Translations under genes and position numbers: made by a program
Part shown: piece after piece, positions 21,700 through 32,499 of the stretch
Layout of the letters: each line of letters begins with the position of its first letter
Numbering within the stretch: position 1 is the stretch's first letter
From: Muricea muricata
Lineage: Eukaryota; Cnidaria; Anthozoa; Malacalcyonacea; Plexauridae
NCBI GenBank assembly: GCA_963855995.1
Contig: OY979716.1
Span: forward strand, 87,932,103-87,996,102
Direction: 5' to 3'
Length of the DNA stretch: 64,000 nucleotides
Notes under the pieces: generated by a model
What the model was told of the DNA's origin: nothing
The model's input: only the letters and a program-made list of their open reading frames with translations
Databases searched by the model: none

Positions 21700-22091
21700 G
21701 AAGAAAAGATTTAGTTAAATTTTTTTTGCAATAATACATGCATCTATCTATGACAAAACATTTATGCACTTACTGATAATTGTCGTCGAGGTCAAATACG
21801 ATGTATGGCCATTTTCGATGTTATGAGCATTCACTTGAACTTTGCATGAAATTTAAATAGAAGGCCTTCTGAATGAATCTTTTGTTTAGGAGGCCAAACA
21901 AAGAAATAATGCCGGAAAAAACAACTTTTTTTTCGGCTGTGACATTTATTCACAAAATAAAGGTAAGGTGATTTTAAGAATAAGACTTACACTCAGCAAC
22001 TGACAGAATTATGAGCAGGAGTTTCTAAGGGGTGGTTGAAATGAAAGGTTTATAGTTAAGAGAGTGATAAGTTGGGTCATTCCGAGGACAC
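21700..22091. other. AT-rich non-coding stretch
   Basis: No gene or clear repeat seen. Confidence 0.4.
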
Positions 22092-22570
22092 GGTGTAATA
22101 CTTATGTCATATTCATATAATTAGCATTTTGGTTCCGCGGATACGCTGTAACGATTACATCAAACACAATATTACAATCTTTTTGGTTCCACAGGCACGG
22201 TGTTCCCCTTTTATCATAGTTAATGTTATAATTTTGCTTCCACGGGAAAAGTGTAACGCCTCAAACACAATAATATTATAATTTTGGTTCTGCTGGCACA
22301 GTGTAACGCTTATATCATAGTCAATATCATAATTATTATCATTTTGGTCCCGCGGGCACGGTGTAATGCTTATATCACATTCAATATTATAATTATTGTC
22401 ATTTTGGTTCCGCGGGCGCGGTGTAGCGCTTATATCACAGTCAATATTATAATTATTGTCATTTTGGTTTCGCAGGCACAGTGTAACGCTTATATCACAG
22501 TCAATGTTATAATTATCATTATTTTGGTCCCGCGGGCACGGTGTATAGCGATTATATCAGTCAATATTAT
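22092..22570. repeat. 60-bp minisatellite
   Basis: About eight degenerate units of 60 bp. The last five are regular, each with a GGTTCCGCGGGCACGGTGTA-like block and CTTATATCA. An open frame across part of it is only the repeat read in frame. Confidence 0.9.
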
Positions 22571-23154
22571 AAATAAACTTTGGAAAAGTTAATTATGTTT
22601 TGAAGTTGCGCCAAAAAAATCACCTCGGCAGCAACGGTAAGCCAATTAGAAAAGTAATCCCTTTTTCCTGACAAACCTAAGGAATTCACACCATGATTTG
22701 AAAGCAAGACAACTTTCAAAAAGACAAAAAACAGGCAATTTCAGCAAGTCGTCCTAATAATTGCAATTACACAAAGAAACTATACATACCCTAGTGGTCT
22801 AGCACAGATAACCTTAAGACTGGATATTTGATAAATTCCAACTGTAGTGTTTCTGAAACATTATTCGACACATCATGTGTCTTTAATACCTATTGTATTT
22901 TTATACATGCAAAAGCATCATCTTTTAGTGTATTTAATACAGAAGCATAAGGCCTTAATTTTACAATCACCTTTACTCGCAAAGGTTACACGAGCATGGC
23001 ATGCCCAAAAAATATTAAAAAAATGATCGGTTTATTTCATGCATGGTATATTGTATGGAACTGCTTGGCACAGTTCTTGCATGTCATAACTTCTATTTTG
23101 CATACTTTCCCATCATCGCTGTTCATGGTCTTGGATATGCGAGCAAGTAACCAA
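22571..23154. other. non-coding stretch
   Basis: Nothing recognised beyond AT-rich sequence. Confidence 0.4.
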
Positions 23155-24849
23155 TCATTCCTTGGGACGTTTTTTCTCCCTAGAAGGACGAGAGCGCCTT
23201 CTTTTAGGTTGGGTAGAGCAATTTCCTACTTTTGTCTTTGTTTTAATGTTGGCATGAACTCCCACCTCCATCACAATTATAAGCAGTTGGCTAAGTATTG
23301 TACTTGACTCCACTGTTTTGTGTAAAGGTCTTGAGGAACAAAGTTTCCAGGAGTCGGTTTTCTGGGTTAGAAGAGTAGATGGTGTGAGAATTTCGGGTGC
23401 GGAAGGGTTGTTGGAGACTGGCATCAGTGGCCTGTTGTTCACAGTAGCTGCCACTTCCGCCATCAGTGTGGATAGCACTTTGTGGGTGAGCCGAGTTGGT
23501 TTCATTTCGGTGAACATCGCATCTAAGATCCGATGACAATTTCCAATCATACATTCCCACACTCCTCCCATATGAGAAGCATGCGGAGGGTTGAAGATCC
23601 ACTTAAACCCTTGTGCATTGAGGTATGCCTCTAACAATTTTTGATCCATCTTCTTTAGGGTTGCCTCTAATTCGTTATGCATGCCAGTGAAGTTGGTTCT
23701 GCTGTCTGAACGAATCTGACCGACTGGTCCCCTCATAGCCGTGAAGCGGTGGAGAGCGTTAATGAAGCCACAAGTATCCATGCTTTCTATCAGTTCTGTA
23801 TGGGTAGCTCTGTGCAACAAGCAAGTAAAGATGACTGCCTATCATTTACTATGTGCGTGTCCCTCTAGCATGCCATCACCTCCCATGGCCCAAACACATC
23901 ACGTCCAACATAGGTGAACGTAGGGGACAGGGTAATGCGTTCGATAGGAAGGTCTGCCATTTTTTCGTGATGAAGTTTCCCTCAGAGTTTCTTACATTTC
24001 AAACATTGGTGGATAACTCGATGAGGAGGCGCTTTCCGCCAACGATACACAATGCTTTACTTCTAACATTGCCATGGGTGAAATGACGGCCTTGGTGTTT
24101 GACATCTTTATGGCAATTTTTGACCAGGAGATTTGTCACTGGTGTTTACCAGGTAGAACGAGCAGATGCCACTCTTCGTATGGGAGGTTTGCCTGCCCTT
24201 CACGTCTACCTATACATAAAAGACCTTCGCCGTTGACGATTGGGCTGAGTTTCAGCAATGGCGACATTTTTGGTAGTCTTTCTAGGCAACCGATTTGTTC
24301 ATGGAATGATTAATTTTGTACATTCCTAATGGTCGGTGTCTGTGTGTGTTTCCTTCCTTTGACGACAGTAGTGGGTGGGGTCATTTCTCTTTCTGGGTGG
24401 TTGACGGCTAACTCTGGTATTATAATGGTGTTGATGCTTCTTCAGAGCAAACAGGATTATGTTCAATACTGTGCTCACCAGCTTTGACCACTGTGAGAAG
24501 CATAGGAAACATGCTTTTCCAAGGTTTCGATTAACTACGGGTTTTGTATCGGTTACCACATGGTTATCTCAGGACAAAGTTCTGGATCCTTTTCAGGTGG
24601 CTCGAAGGACAAAGCATCCACTTGGGGGAACTTTGGGTTTGCAAAAACGTTGTACTGGCTAACCAAGTAGAATCCATGAGGTGGCAGGCTTTCATGGATC
24701 TGGTTGCCACATCTGCCGGATTAAGGTCAGTCGCGACATACCTCCATTAATCAGGACGAGATGATCGTCTAATTTGCTGAACACACACATACACGTAAAA
24801 TCAGCGTGTCTCATTAAGGATGTACTCCAATACGACCTTGCTGTCGGCA
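23155..24849 (-). pseudogene. pol: BEL/Pao element 2: RNase H end and integrase fragment
   Basis: Minus strand. 24849-24560 includes WRYVATDLNPADVATRSM (end of RNase H). 24560-23830 is a degraded linker and integrase N-terminal part (SQWSKLVSTVLNIILF; HQGRHFTHGNVRSKALCIVGGK). 23820-23155 is an open integrase core: ATHTELIESMDTCGFINALH, Asp in QIRSDSRTNF, FNPPHASHMGGVWECMIG with the Glu kept, and VNNRPLMPVS. The inner part of the RNase H is separated by the insert at 24850-26100. Several breaks; no LTR seen. Confidence 0.85.
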
Positions 24850-26100
24850 GAGGTGGATTTAGGGGAGGGGTGGACAGGGGTGCGCACCGCTATTGGCCTT
24901 GATCAACAGGGGTGCAAGGGGGGGGGGGGGGGTGCAAAAATTAGTATTACTATAATTGCAGAAATTCCATCATTATAAGTATTCAACATTGAAAAGAGAA
25001 TTTAAAAGACCGTTAAACACCAATCAAAAACACTCAAATAAGGCTACTCATCGAGAGTTATCATTAAGGGGGTCCAATAAAAAAAAATAATTTCAAAATT
25101 CATCGATTTTCAAAAAATTTTACAAAATATTGTTAACGGCGTTCTCTAAACATGTCCAAAATTTCAAACAACAAAATGAATTATAAACGGAGAAAATCAG
25201 CAAATTCTACACCGTGTTAGGGTAAAACCATGATTTTACCCAGAGCAAATAATGGTATGCAATTGGTTTACTCTATTGTGTCCTTTTCCATCGCATTGTT
25301 CGATTGTTATTCTAATGCATGCAAAAACTTTAAAGTCGTTTTTCTCAAATTGCCGTAAACCACCAATTGCCATTATTGCATGCGCAATATCTCAAGAAGT
25401 ATGTAAGCTATTGACTTCAAACTTTCAGTGTGTGTTCTGTGTTACATTCTCTTGGAGATGAACCAGAATCATAAAAATATTTGCAATAGCATGCAAGTTA
25501 TGATAGTCAGTATCATCTCGATAATATCTGGTTTCAATATTTTGCCCGCAAAAAATTTATTTTTGCCTCAATCACCATAGTTCTGGTTCATCTCCAAGAG
25601 CATGTGATATACTATTAAAATAAAGTTATTTTAGATTTTTATCATTCATAGTTGTTGAGATATCATGTTTACAAATATATGGATTTTTCACCAACAGGAA
25701 GTAATTAAAATGGTAACCATGGCAATGGTAACTTTGAAAACTTATTTTTATGTTTGTGGTACCATGTCCTAACACCTGACCAAAGATGAACTGCATAGTA
25801 TTAAAACACACAAAAATTCTTTTTTTACTATTGGACCCCCTTAAACAAAACTTTAAACTTGCATTATTTCATATTGAAAATCAACATTTGTCGCCATTTC
25901 AACTTTTCAAAAATGTACGAATGGCCAGACTTACATGAAAATGAGTAAATGACACAAGGTGCTTAGCTCATAAAATATGGTATAATTTCAAAGGTTTTTC
26001 CTTTTTTCCAAGTCAAACTGGAAATGGTATTTTCGGGGTTATAATTTTCAAAATTTGCCCTAGGGTGCTTCCACCTTGGCTGTTTGACTCACCGGCACCC
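24850..26100. other. insert splitting BEL/Pao element 2
   Basis: Non-coding block between the two RNase H halves of the BEL/Pao fragment. It includes a G homopolymer run near 24919-24932 and the TTAA MITE at 25068-25840. Its own ends (24850 GAGGTGGATTTAGGGG; right end near CCGGCACCCCTTT) are not convincingly inverted. Confidence 0.5.
25068..25840. mobile_element. 773-bp MITE with TTAA target duplication
   Basis: Perfect 12-bp ends GGGGGTCCAATA / TATTGGACCCCC, flanked by TTAA at 25064-25067 and 25841-25844. TTAA points to a piggyBac or Kolobok-type mobiliser. Inside, TCTTGGAGATGAACCAGAA (near 25449) recurs inverted near 25583. No coding capacity. Confidence 0.85.
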
Positions 26101-26374
26101 CTTTAAAAAAACGCTACTTGATCCACTCCAGGCTGTCGGTATAGTAGGTGACAGAGTGTGGTGTTATTGCCAACTCATCCGTAACTAGCTCAGTGATCTC
26201 AATCCCAGGTTTTGCAGCACAAAGTTCTAAGTGAGGAAGTGTCATGGCGTGCATTGCAGCCAACTTACCTTTGCCAAACAGGAAGGAAACTTGGACTTGG
26301 CCATCATGTGTCTCCAATAAGATTTTCACTTTGCCAAAATAACTTTGCATAACCTCGTTTAGTATAACAAGCAC
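26101..26374 (-). pseudogene. pol: BEL/Pao element 2: RNase H start
   Basis: Minus strand: FLFGKGKLAAMHAMTLPHLE, LCAAKPGIEITELV, then VTYYTDSLEWIK. This matches the BEL/Pao segment that precedes the piece at 24849 and shows that 24850-26100 is a later insert. Confidence 0.75.
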
Positions 26375-26383
26375 ACCAGTACA

Positions 26384-26575
26384 AGTGACTCTGGATTGGC
26401 TTTATCCATTCAAGGACAGTTTCATAACCTTCCTCTTTACCTAACTTTTCTAGCTTTTTAGTGACTTTGATACATGCCATATATCAAAAAAATTGGAAAA
26501 GAGGGTATGTTGCCTTTAGCCACTTTGCTATACCTCTATGCCCATCAGATATGAATGTTCTGATTGTTACTCCTG
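26384..26575 (-). pseudogene. Kolobok-like transposase fragment
   Basis: Minus strand: TIRTFISDGHRGIAKWLKA, a frame interruption, YMACIKVTKKLEKLGKEEGY, WIKPIQSHLYWC. This resembles the region around the second catalytic Asp and HDVWHxxK of the transposase at 27349-31564, but is clearly another family. Confidence 0.55.
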
Positions 26576-26581
26576 AATTAG

Positions 26582-26971
26582 TTAGGAAATTAGCAATAGC
26601 TCAATTTCACTGTATTGATGTTGAATATCTTGGAGTATGTGCTCCAGTGGAAACTGTTCCTTTACTATCTTGACAAATAGTTTGCTGGTGCTGGTCTGTA
26701 CATTGCTCGAATTCGATGGGCTGTACCAAATGATATTTCTAGTTCTGATTCTTCTATTACAATTTTCTTGCTTCTCGTATTTCAATTCATGGTTGTATCC
26801 ACTTTTTTTCAGTGCTTTCTGATGCAGTGGTTTTGTGTTATTAAATGCTTCTTCATTGCCTGAGATTTCTGTCAGTCTTGTACGTTTTTTATAATTACAG
26901 GTGGGTGGTTTGACTTTGCATGAATATACGACATATGTTGGGATGATAAAGAAATTTTCAATTATGGTCAA
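26582..26971 (-). pseudogene. Penelope-like element fragment
   Basis: Minus-strand frame with RIRTRNIIWYSPSNSSNVQT and TSKLFVKIVKEQFPLEH, the block between reverse transcriptase and GIY-YIG nuclease in Penelope-like elements. Only about 100 codons remain. Confidence 0.6.
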
Positions 26972-27077
26972 GCCCTGTCACCTAACCTCACTGTTAGCAT
27001 TACAACGAATATGTTTGAATTAATTGATTTTCTAATCACTGACATTGTGTATGTATGTGTTGTATGTGTAACGGCCA

Positions 27078-27174
27078 TCAAAGACTGCTACCAGAGATAT
27101 CAGACAGGAACTGGTACCACTTGGCAAAGCTCTTGTACGAGGAACATTCAAGCAAGTTGCCAGTTTGCCTTTAA
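27078..27174 (+). pseudogene. DUF6589-type gene, exon 5' part
   Basis: Reads TATRDIRQELVPLGKALVRG then TFKQVASLPL up to the TTAA where the Kolobok element inserted; it resumes at 34565. The motif LVPLGKALVRGTFKQ is characteristic of DUF6589-type proteins. Earlier exons are not visible in the window. Confidence 0.7.
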
Positions 27175-27295
27175 AGCTGGGTTAAAGTCGCATCTGCGCA
27201 TGTGCGAGTTTTTTGTTTATGTGAGTCTCACGGAAGCGGAAGTGAAGATAGCGCAACTGCAAATTATCATCTTCTCTTCCGGTCTTGAGTCAGTC
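27175..27295 (+). repeat. left inverted repeat of Kolobok element
   Basis: Near-perfect reverse complement of 34444-34564. It lies 53 bp before the transposase start, so it must contain or adjoin its promoter. Confidence 0.95.
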
Positions 27296-27348
27296 ACTCA
27301 CTCAGTCAAGCAACCGCGAGACCAAATACCTGCTAGTCTGTACTAGTG

Positions 27349-30300
27349 ATGGCTGAATCTTCTACTGCTTCGACTGATGCCAGCGATTCGAGAAAAGCGC
27401 AAACTAAGAAAAGGGATGCGACCAAGGTGTATCTACTTGGCGCTTTTGCTCAATGGAGAGCCTTCAAGAGCGACAACAATTTTAAATCAGACGGAGAAAT
27501 GGCATCATTTCTCCTGGAGAGTTATGCCAAGAAAAGTGACACGCGGTAAGCCTATTATTATCGGATCTAAACTATATATCGGATAACTCGACGTTTTATT
27601 TGATTCCAAATGATTTTGCGCTGCTTTTAGAGAGGTAAGAGACTCAGACAGTGAATACAATGGAGTCATTATCTGGTGAACAAAGTATACACAGCGACGA
27701 CATTGCTCCTTTCAATTCGCCAGGTATTATTTCATCTATTGTATTAGCAAGCTTAGTAACTAGATATTTTATACTTCTACTGCATGAATTTTATGTATTT
27801 GAAACATTTTTCATCGTTTTATTAGCTATTTCTTCTTCAACACCAGTTGGTGGTCACTGGGCAACAGCCATTAGCCAAGAGGCCTCGTCAGGGCTGTCAG
27901 GTACAGCAGATAAAATAAATTGTGATCTTCTATATCTTTTATTTGAGTTACAGTTTGTTCGATTTGTATTTTAGAGTTTACGCAAGCGTCAACTCCAAAA
28001 CATACCCCATCTAGCAGAAGGGCATTGATTCCTGCTGACAAAAGTTCGCCATTGTCTACGATATCCCGCAGGTTTGTATCCTGTTGTCAATATACTGCTC
28101 TAATAATTTGCATAAACTGCTTGCTGCTTGAACATTTGCGTACGAATAAATTTCTTTAGTGTCTCTTTCATGTATAAATATATTTACTTTAGATCAGCTC
28201 GAGCTCGCGATCCGTTCGAAGAGTCCTTCACAACGTTGACCGCGAGTGAACAAGATTCTCAGAGTGAATCAGATGATGATGATGTTACAATTATCCCACA
28301 GCCTAGTCCAATTGATGAAACTACCGTGTAAGTTATTTTTCTGGTAAAAAAATGTTAGGCAATTTGCATAAAGTATAATTAATTTTAAAACTTCCTCGGT
28401 ACTTGCTGTTATAAAGTCTCAGTAAATATACCACTACTGTAGATGATAGACTGATAGTATATATCTCAGCATACCCGATCAATTCTTGGGGTCTTGTTGT
28501 AAGATAATGTTAACTTAGAAATGACATTCAATTGCGTATAAAAACCTTAGATGTATGTATGTATTATATGGTAAAGAGTGTTATTGAAATATACTATAGT
28601 GCTAACAGTCATATATTTTTGTTGGCAGCATGAATGAAGAATATAATTTTGTTGTTGGTGGCCATGACGATGATGGGGAGACTATCCAGGAATCCGTAGA
28701 AACACCAGTACAGTATATGACATCAGATGATGCTATTAAAAGTGAAAAATGCATTGTCTTCACTGATGTGCTGATGTCATTAATAACATCCATGTATGGG
28801 ACTGTGTGTAAAAGACAAGGATGTGACCGTGCCCTTGGGTACAAAAAAAAATATGTGGGTACTTGTCTTGTGGTGTCTTGGGGGTGCAATGCTGGTCATG
28901 CTGGAGGGAGATGGGCAGCTCAACCAACATGTGAAGGGGTCAGAGCTGGTAATCTTATCTTGGCTTCTTTGCTGTTCTCAGGGAATTCATACCAGAAAAT
29001 AGGAATGATGTTCAAATTCTGTAACATACAGTATTTCAGTCATACACTGTTTTACCAGTATCAGAATTTGTTCATTGCTCCTGCAGTTAAGGATTTCTGG
29101 GAGCAGCAAAAGAAGAAGCTATGTGATGAAAGATCGGGTAAAGACATCATACTGAGTGGAGATGGCAGAAATGACTCACCTGGTCACTCCGCGCAGTACT
29201 GCACCTATAGTTTGGCAGATATGAAGGACAAAGCAATCCTCGAAATGACCATTGTTGATGTAAGACAGGCAGCTGGAAAGAGCAACAACATGGAAAGGAT
29301 TGGTTTTGAAAAGGGCATGGACAAGTTGCTTACATCGACAATGGAGATAAAGGAAGTTGTGACAGATGGCCATCTTGAAATTGGGGCATTAATGAGTTAG
29401 TTCACATGTTGTTTTCTTGTAGTACAGTACAGCCTTTCCCCAAAAAGGCTACCCTTTGAAGTCAAGTGCTATTGATACATGTCAGAATTTACATGATCTT
29501 GCATGTTGGAAATTATATGGCTTATGTTATTTGAGAGTTATAGCTTAAGTCATGAAATTTTCAATGCTACATGTTGCACTATCACTCGACTTTATAGGGA
29601 AGCCATTTGTGGAACTTGTAGGCTTTATTTCATCATTTGTAAAATTTATTTCATATTGATTGTAGAACAGGCTGACAAATTCAAGGACATAACACACCAG
29701 CATGATGTTTGGCATGGGGGAAAGAATCTAGCCAAGAAAATTAATGCAGTATGTTTGCATAATTTATAGATTGTAGTGAGATTTTCAATTGAAAGGAATG
29801 CCATGCAATTTATGTTCTCATTTTCTGCACCTAATTTTGTATCTGCTGTAGGCTGCAAAGTCCAAATGCAATGACGATCTCGTGTTCTGGGCACCATCAG
29901 TGAGAAATCACTTCTGGTACTGTTCAAAAAATTGTAATGCTGATGCTAAACAATTCAAGGTAAAAATACAATTTAAATTACCTATATTTACTTTTCTTAT
30001 CTTCGCAGGCAATTCAGATTTTATACTTTTCCATAGTTCAATAAACAGGGCTACATCTGTTTTTGTAAGGTTGCCGAAATAAATCTGTTACTAAATCAGA
30101 CAGACTGTAAACTACCGGTAGGCTATCATAATTATATCTTTGAACTTTTAGGATATGTGGATTGGTTTACTTCACCATGTGGTAAACGAACACGAATGGA
30201 TGTTGGAAGAGGGTGTAAATGGTGGTGAATGTCCACACGAGCCCCTGGGTGATGATGAACGCAACAAGCCCTGGCTAAAGAAGGAGTCACCAGCACATAA

Positions 30301-31564
30301 AGCGTTGACCAAAATTGTGATGGATAAAAGATTCTTAAACACAATTCCATATTATGTTAATTTCAGGTACATTTTGTTTATTATGATTTTTGCAATTCTT
30401 AAATTTTGTAAAAAAAATGCTATACACTGCATCCAAGAATATGCAAATCAGTTTTTTTGTTGGATTGAATTCATTTTTTCAACGAAGTTTATGAAATTTT
30501 GGATATATTATGGAAACACTATTGTATGTGCATGAGTGGAAATTGAGGTTCTTATTTACGGATAAGTGCCGAGCAACTCTCGATGGACCTCATGGCTGGT
30601 CAAGAGGATGGTGTGATGAAAAAGCATTATGTCCACAGTGTATCAGGAAGTGGTGGAGTTATGTTTTGGGCTGCGATCATCCACAATTGTATTGTCTGTA
30701 TTGACATAATGTACATGAAATTTCATAACACTCGTTTCAAAATTGTACGAAACACAGCTTTAAAATGCATTTGCATATAGTTCTTGGATGCAGTGTAATG
30801 TTTGATTTTGTAAAAGTAAACCAAACGTGTATGTAATGCATGTGAATAATACAACCTTGTTTTTTTTTTTACTTTTTAGGCATACTGGTTTTCTGGAATC
30901 TTTTCATAACCATATTTTGATGTATGCCTCAAAGCGGCACTCTTACACGTAAGTTGTAAGGTACTAGTAGAAGTAAACTGAAAGGCTTAGTAGTAGAAAA
31001 TACTAGTAAATAGTATTAGTAATTACTAATAGTAAGAAGCTAAGCCATTGTCCTTTACATATCTGCAGGTTCCTAGCCTATACAATGCGAAACCAACTTG
31101 CTGCGATTGACTTTAATTATCATCGAGGAAGGAAAGCAGCTCTTACAGCAGATGGTCACCCAAGGTAGTGTATTATTTAACTGTTTACTTTCTATCATAT
31201 TATATAATAATTACAGCGTTACCAATTACAGTGACATATGTTACCATAGACTGTATTAATGTAAAATTCAATAAAAGTACTGTTGGCTCACGTAAATTTG
31301 CTTAATATTTTAAGATTTGAGCGGCAATTTAGTAAGAGGATAAAACGTTGGTATCCAGTCAAGGTTTTGGAACCTAAAAATTATGCTTACATACCAGCAC
31401 TTATGAAAATGGTTTTCATGCAGAAAGGAAGATCAAATACACCTGTGAGTGCCAGAGTTGGTATGTCGAGTGATGATCCCAGGCAAATAGCTCCAAATAT
31501 TTCAGCAGTCCCTCCACCTTCAGTGCAAGTGCTTGTTGACTCTCACACATCAAGATTTGTTTAA
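27349..31564 (+). CDS. Kolobok transposase, ~12 exons
   Basis: Start ATG 27349. Exons by GT-AG: 27349-27545, a possible exon near 27660-27721, 27847-27900, 27975-28071, 28193-28327, 28629-29395, 29666-29748, 29852-29959, 30152-30366, 30880-30948, 31069-31164, 31315-31564. The N-terminus has a small domain with AFAQWRAFKSDNNF and MASFLLESYAKK, then acidic linkers (SESDDDD). The large exon has a zinc-finger-like CKRQGCDRALGYKKKYVGTC and a catalytic Asp in ILSGDGRNDSPGHSAQYCTY. The second Asp is in VVTDGHLEIGAL, joined by splicing to KQADKFKDITHQHDVWHGGK. Later exons carry VRNHFWYCSKNC and FLESFHNHILMYASKR. No stop was found except the final TAA. Cut-and-paste DDE enzyme. Confidence 0.88.
30525..30700 (+). 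pseudogene. Tc1/mariner transposase fragment in an intron
   Basis: Inside the intron 30367-30879: FLFTDKCRATLDGPHGWSRG in one frame, then SGSGGVMFWAAIIHN after a frame change. These are the Tc1/mariner DE-region and the GGVMFWA block. A short relic. Confidence 0.65.
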
Positions 31565-32499
31565 CTTGTCGAACATGTATTTTAAATTACTTTGGGTAGA
31601 TGGAGCTCATTAGCCATGGAAGGCAGTCCATCTAGGAGAAGGAAAACTCTGATTTCAAACCCCCGGGTCCTGTAAATGACCAGGCTGTCCATGTCGGATT
31701 ATTCTTTATCAACTATATTTCTCAAAAATGTCATTGAAAACTATTAATTAAAATCATATGTCCTAAATGTTTCAGAAAAAAGTTCTTAGAAAGTTTCCTA
31801 AACTGCTCAGCAATGACACAGTTTAAAACATAAACAGTTTTTCTTCATCTCAGATATGGATGAGAAATAAGGGTAAAGACTGCTATCCTAGACATGCTGA
31901 TGAGCTCTGACATTGAGCGAAACAGCCTAATTCTAGCCATATTACAAAAAAATACATAATTGATTAACCACCCAACTGTATTGAAGGTTGGCAATTGTCA
32001 AATGTGCAATATGCGCGACAAAAGAATGATGAAATAATCACAGTTTTACATGCAAATGTAAAAGATACACTCTAAATGCTATAGTTGTAATCTTCCAAAG
32101 CTGCTGTGTTGATCTTATTTAAAACTATATTTTACTCATCATTCGTTGGGCGCTCATATTGCACATTTGACTATTGTCAATGTCAACGTTAATACATTAG
32201 CAATACGTTATGTGAGTGTGCATATTTTTAACTATGTTTAACCCTTCAAACCAAAATGTTAAAACTACTTCTGGTTAAGTTTCATAATTTTGAATAAAAT
32301 GCAAATTGTGCAAGTCCTATAAGCACAATAGCAAAGACTTATCATGTTTAATACTGTTGTCATAAAAACATGCAAGCTCAATAACTTATTACATATGGTA
32401 GAACCACCTAGAAATTGTCAAAATGTAAAATATTTTTACCTAAAATGTATACAAATTACACAACAAAATTTCTGCAGCATTAATTAATGTAAAATTGTC
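31565..32499. other. spacer between convergent Kolobok genes, with small inverted repeat
   Basis: Non-coding. 31989-32018 (CAATTGTCAAATGTGCAATA) pairs with 32147-32176 in inverse orientation, giving a MITE-like unit of about 190 bp. Polyadenylation-like AATAAA words lie on both strands. Nothing else seen. Confidence 0.55.

Noticed and set aside
22284..22592. Open frame with repeated VPRARCNAYI units
   Set aside because: It is the 60-bp minisatellite, whose period is a multiple of three; no gene context.
24900..24940. Long G run as a functional quadruplex
   Set aside because: A plain homopolymer in a decayed insert; no conserved context to support function.
27651..27974. Single 107-codon open frame through Kolobok introns as a separate gene
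   Set aside because: It reads across likely exon-intron borders; only its first ~20 codons and short later parts look coding.
28602..28889. Minus-strand open frame opposite the Kolobok transposase
   Set aside because: Shadow of the + strand exon, which has catalytic motifs and splice sites.
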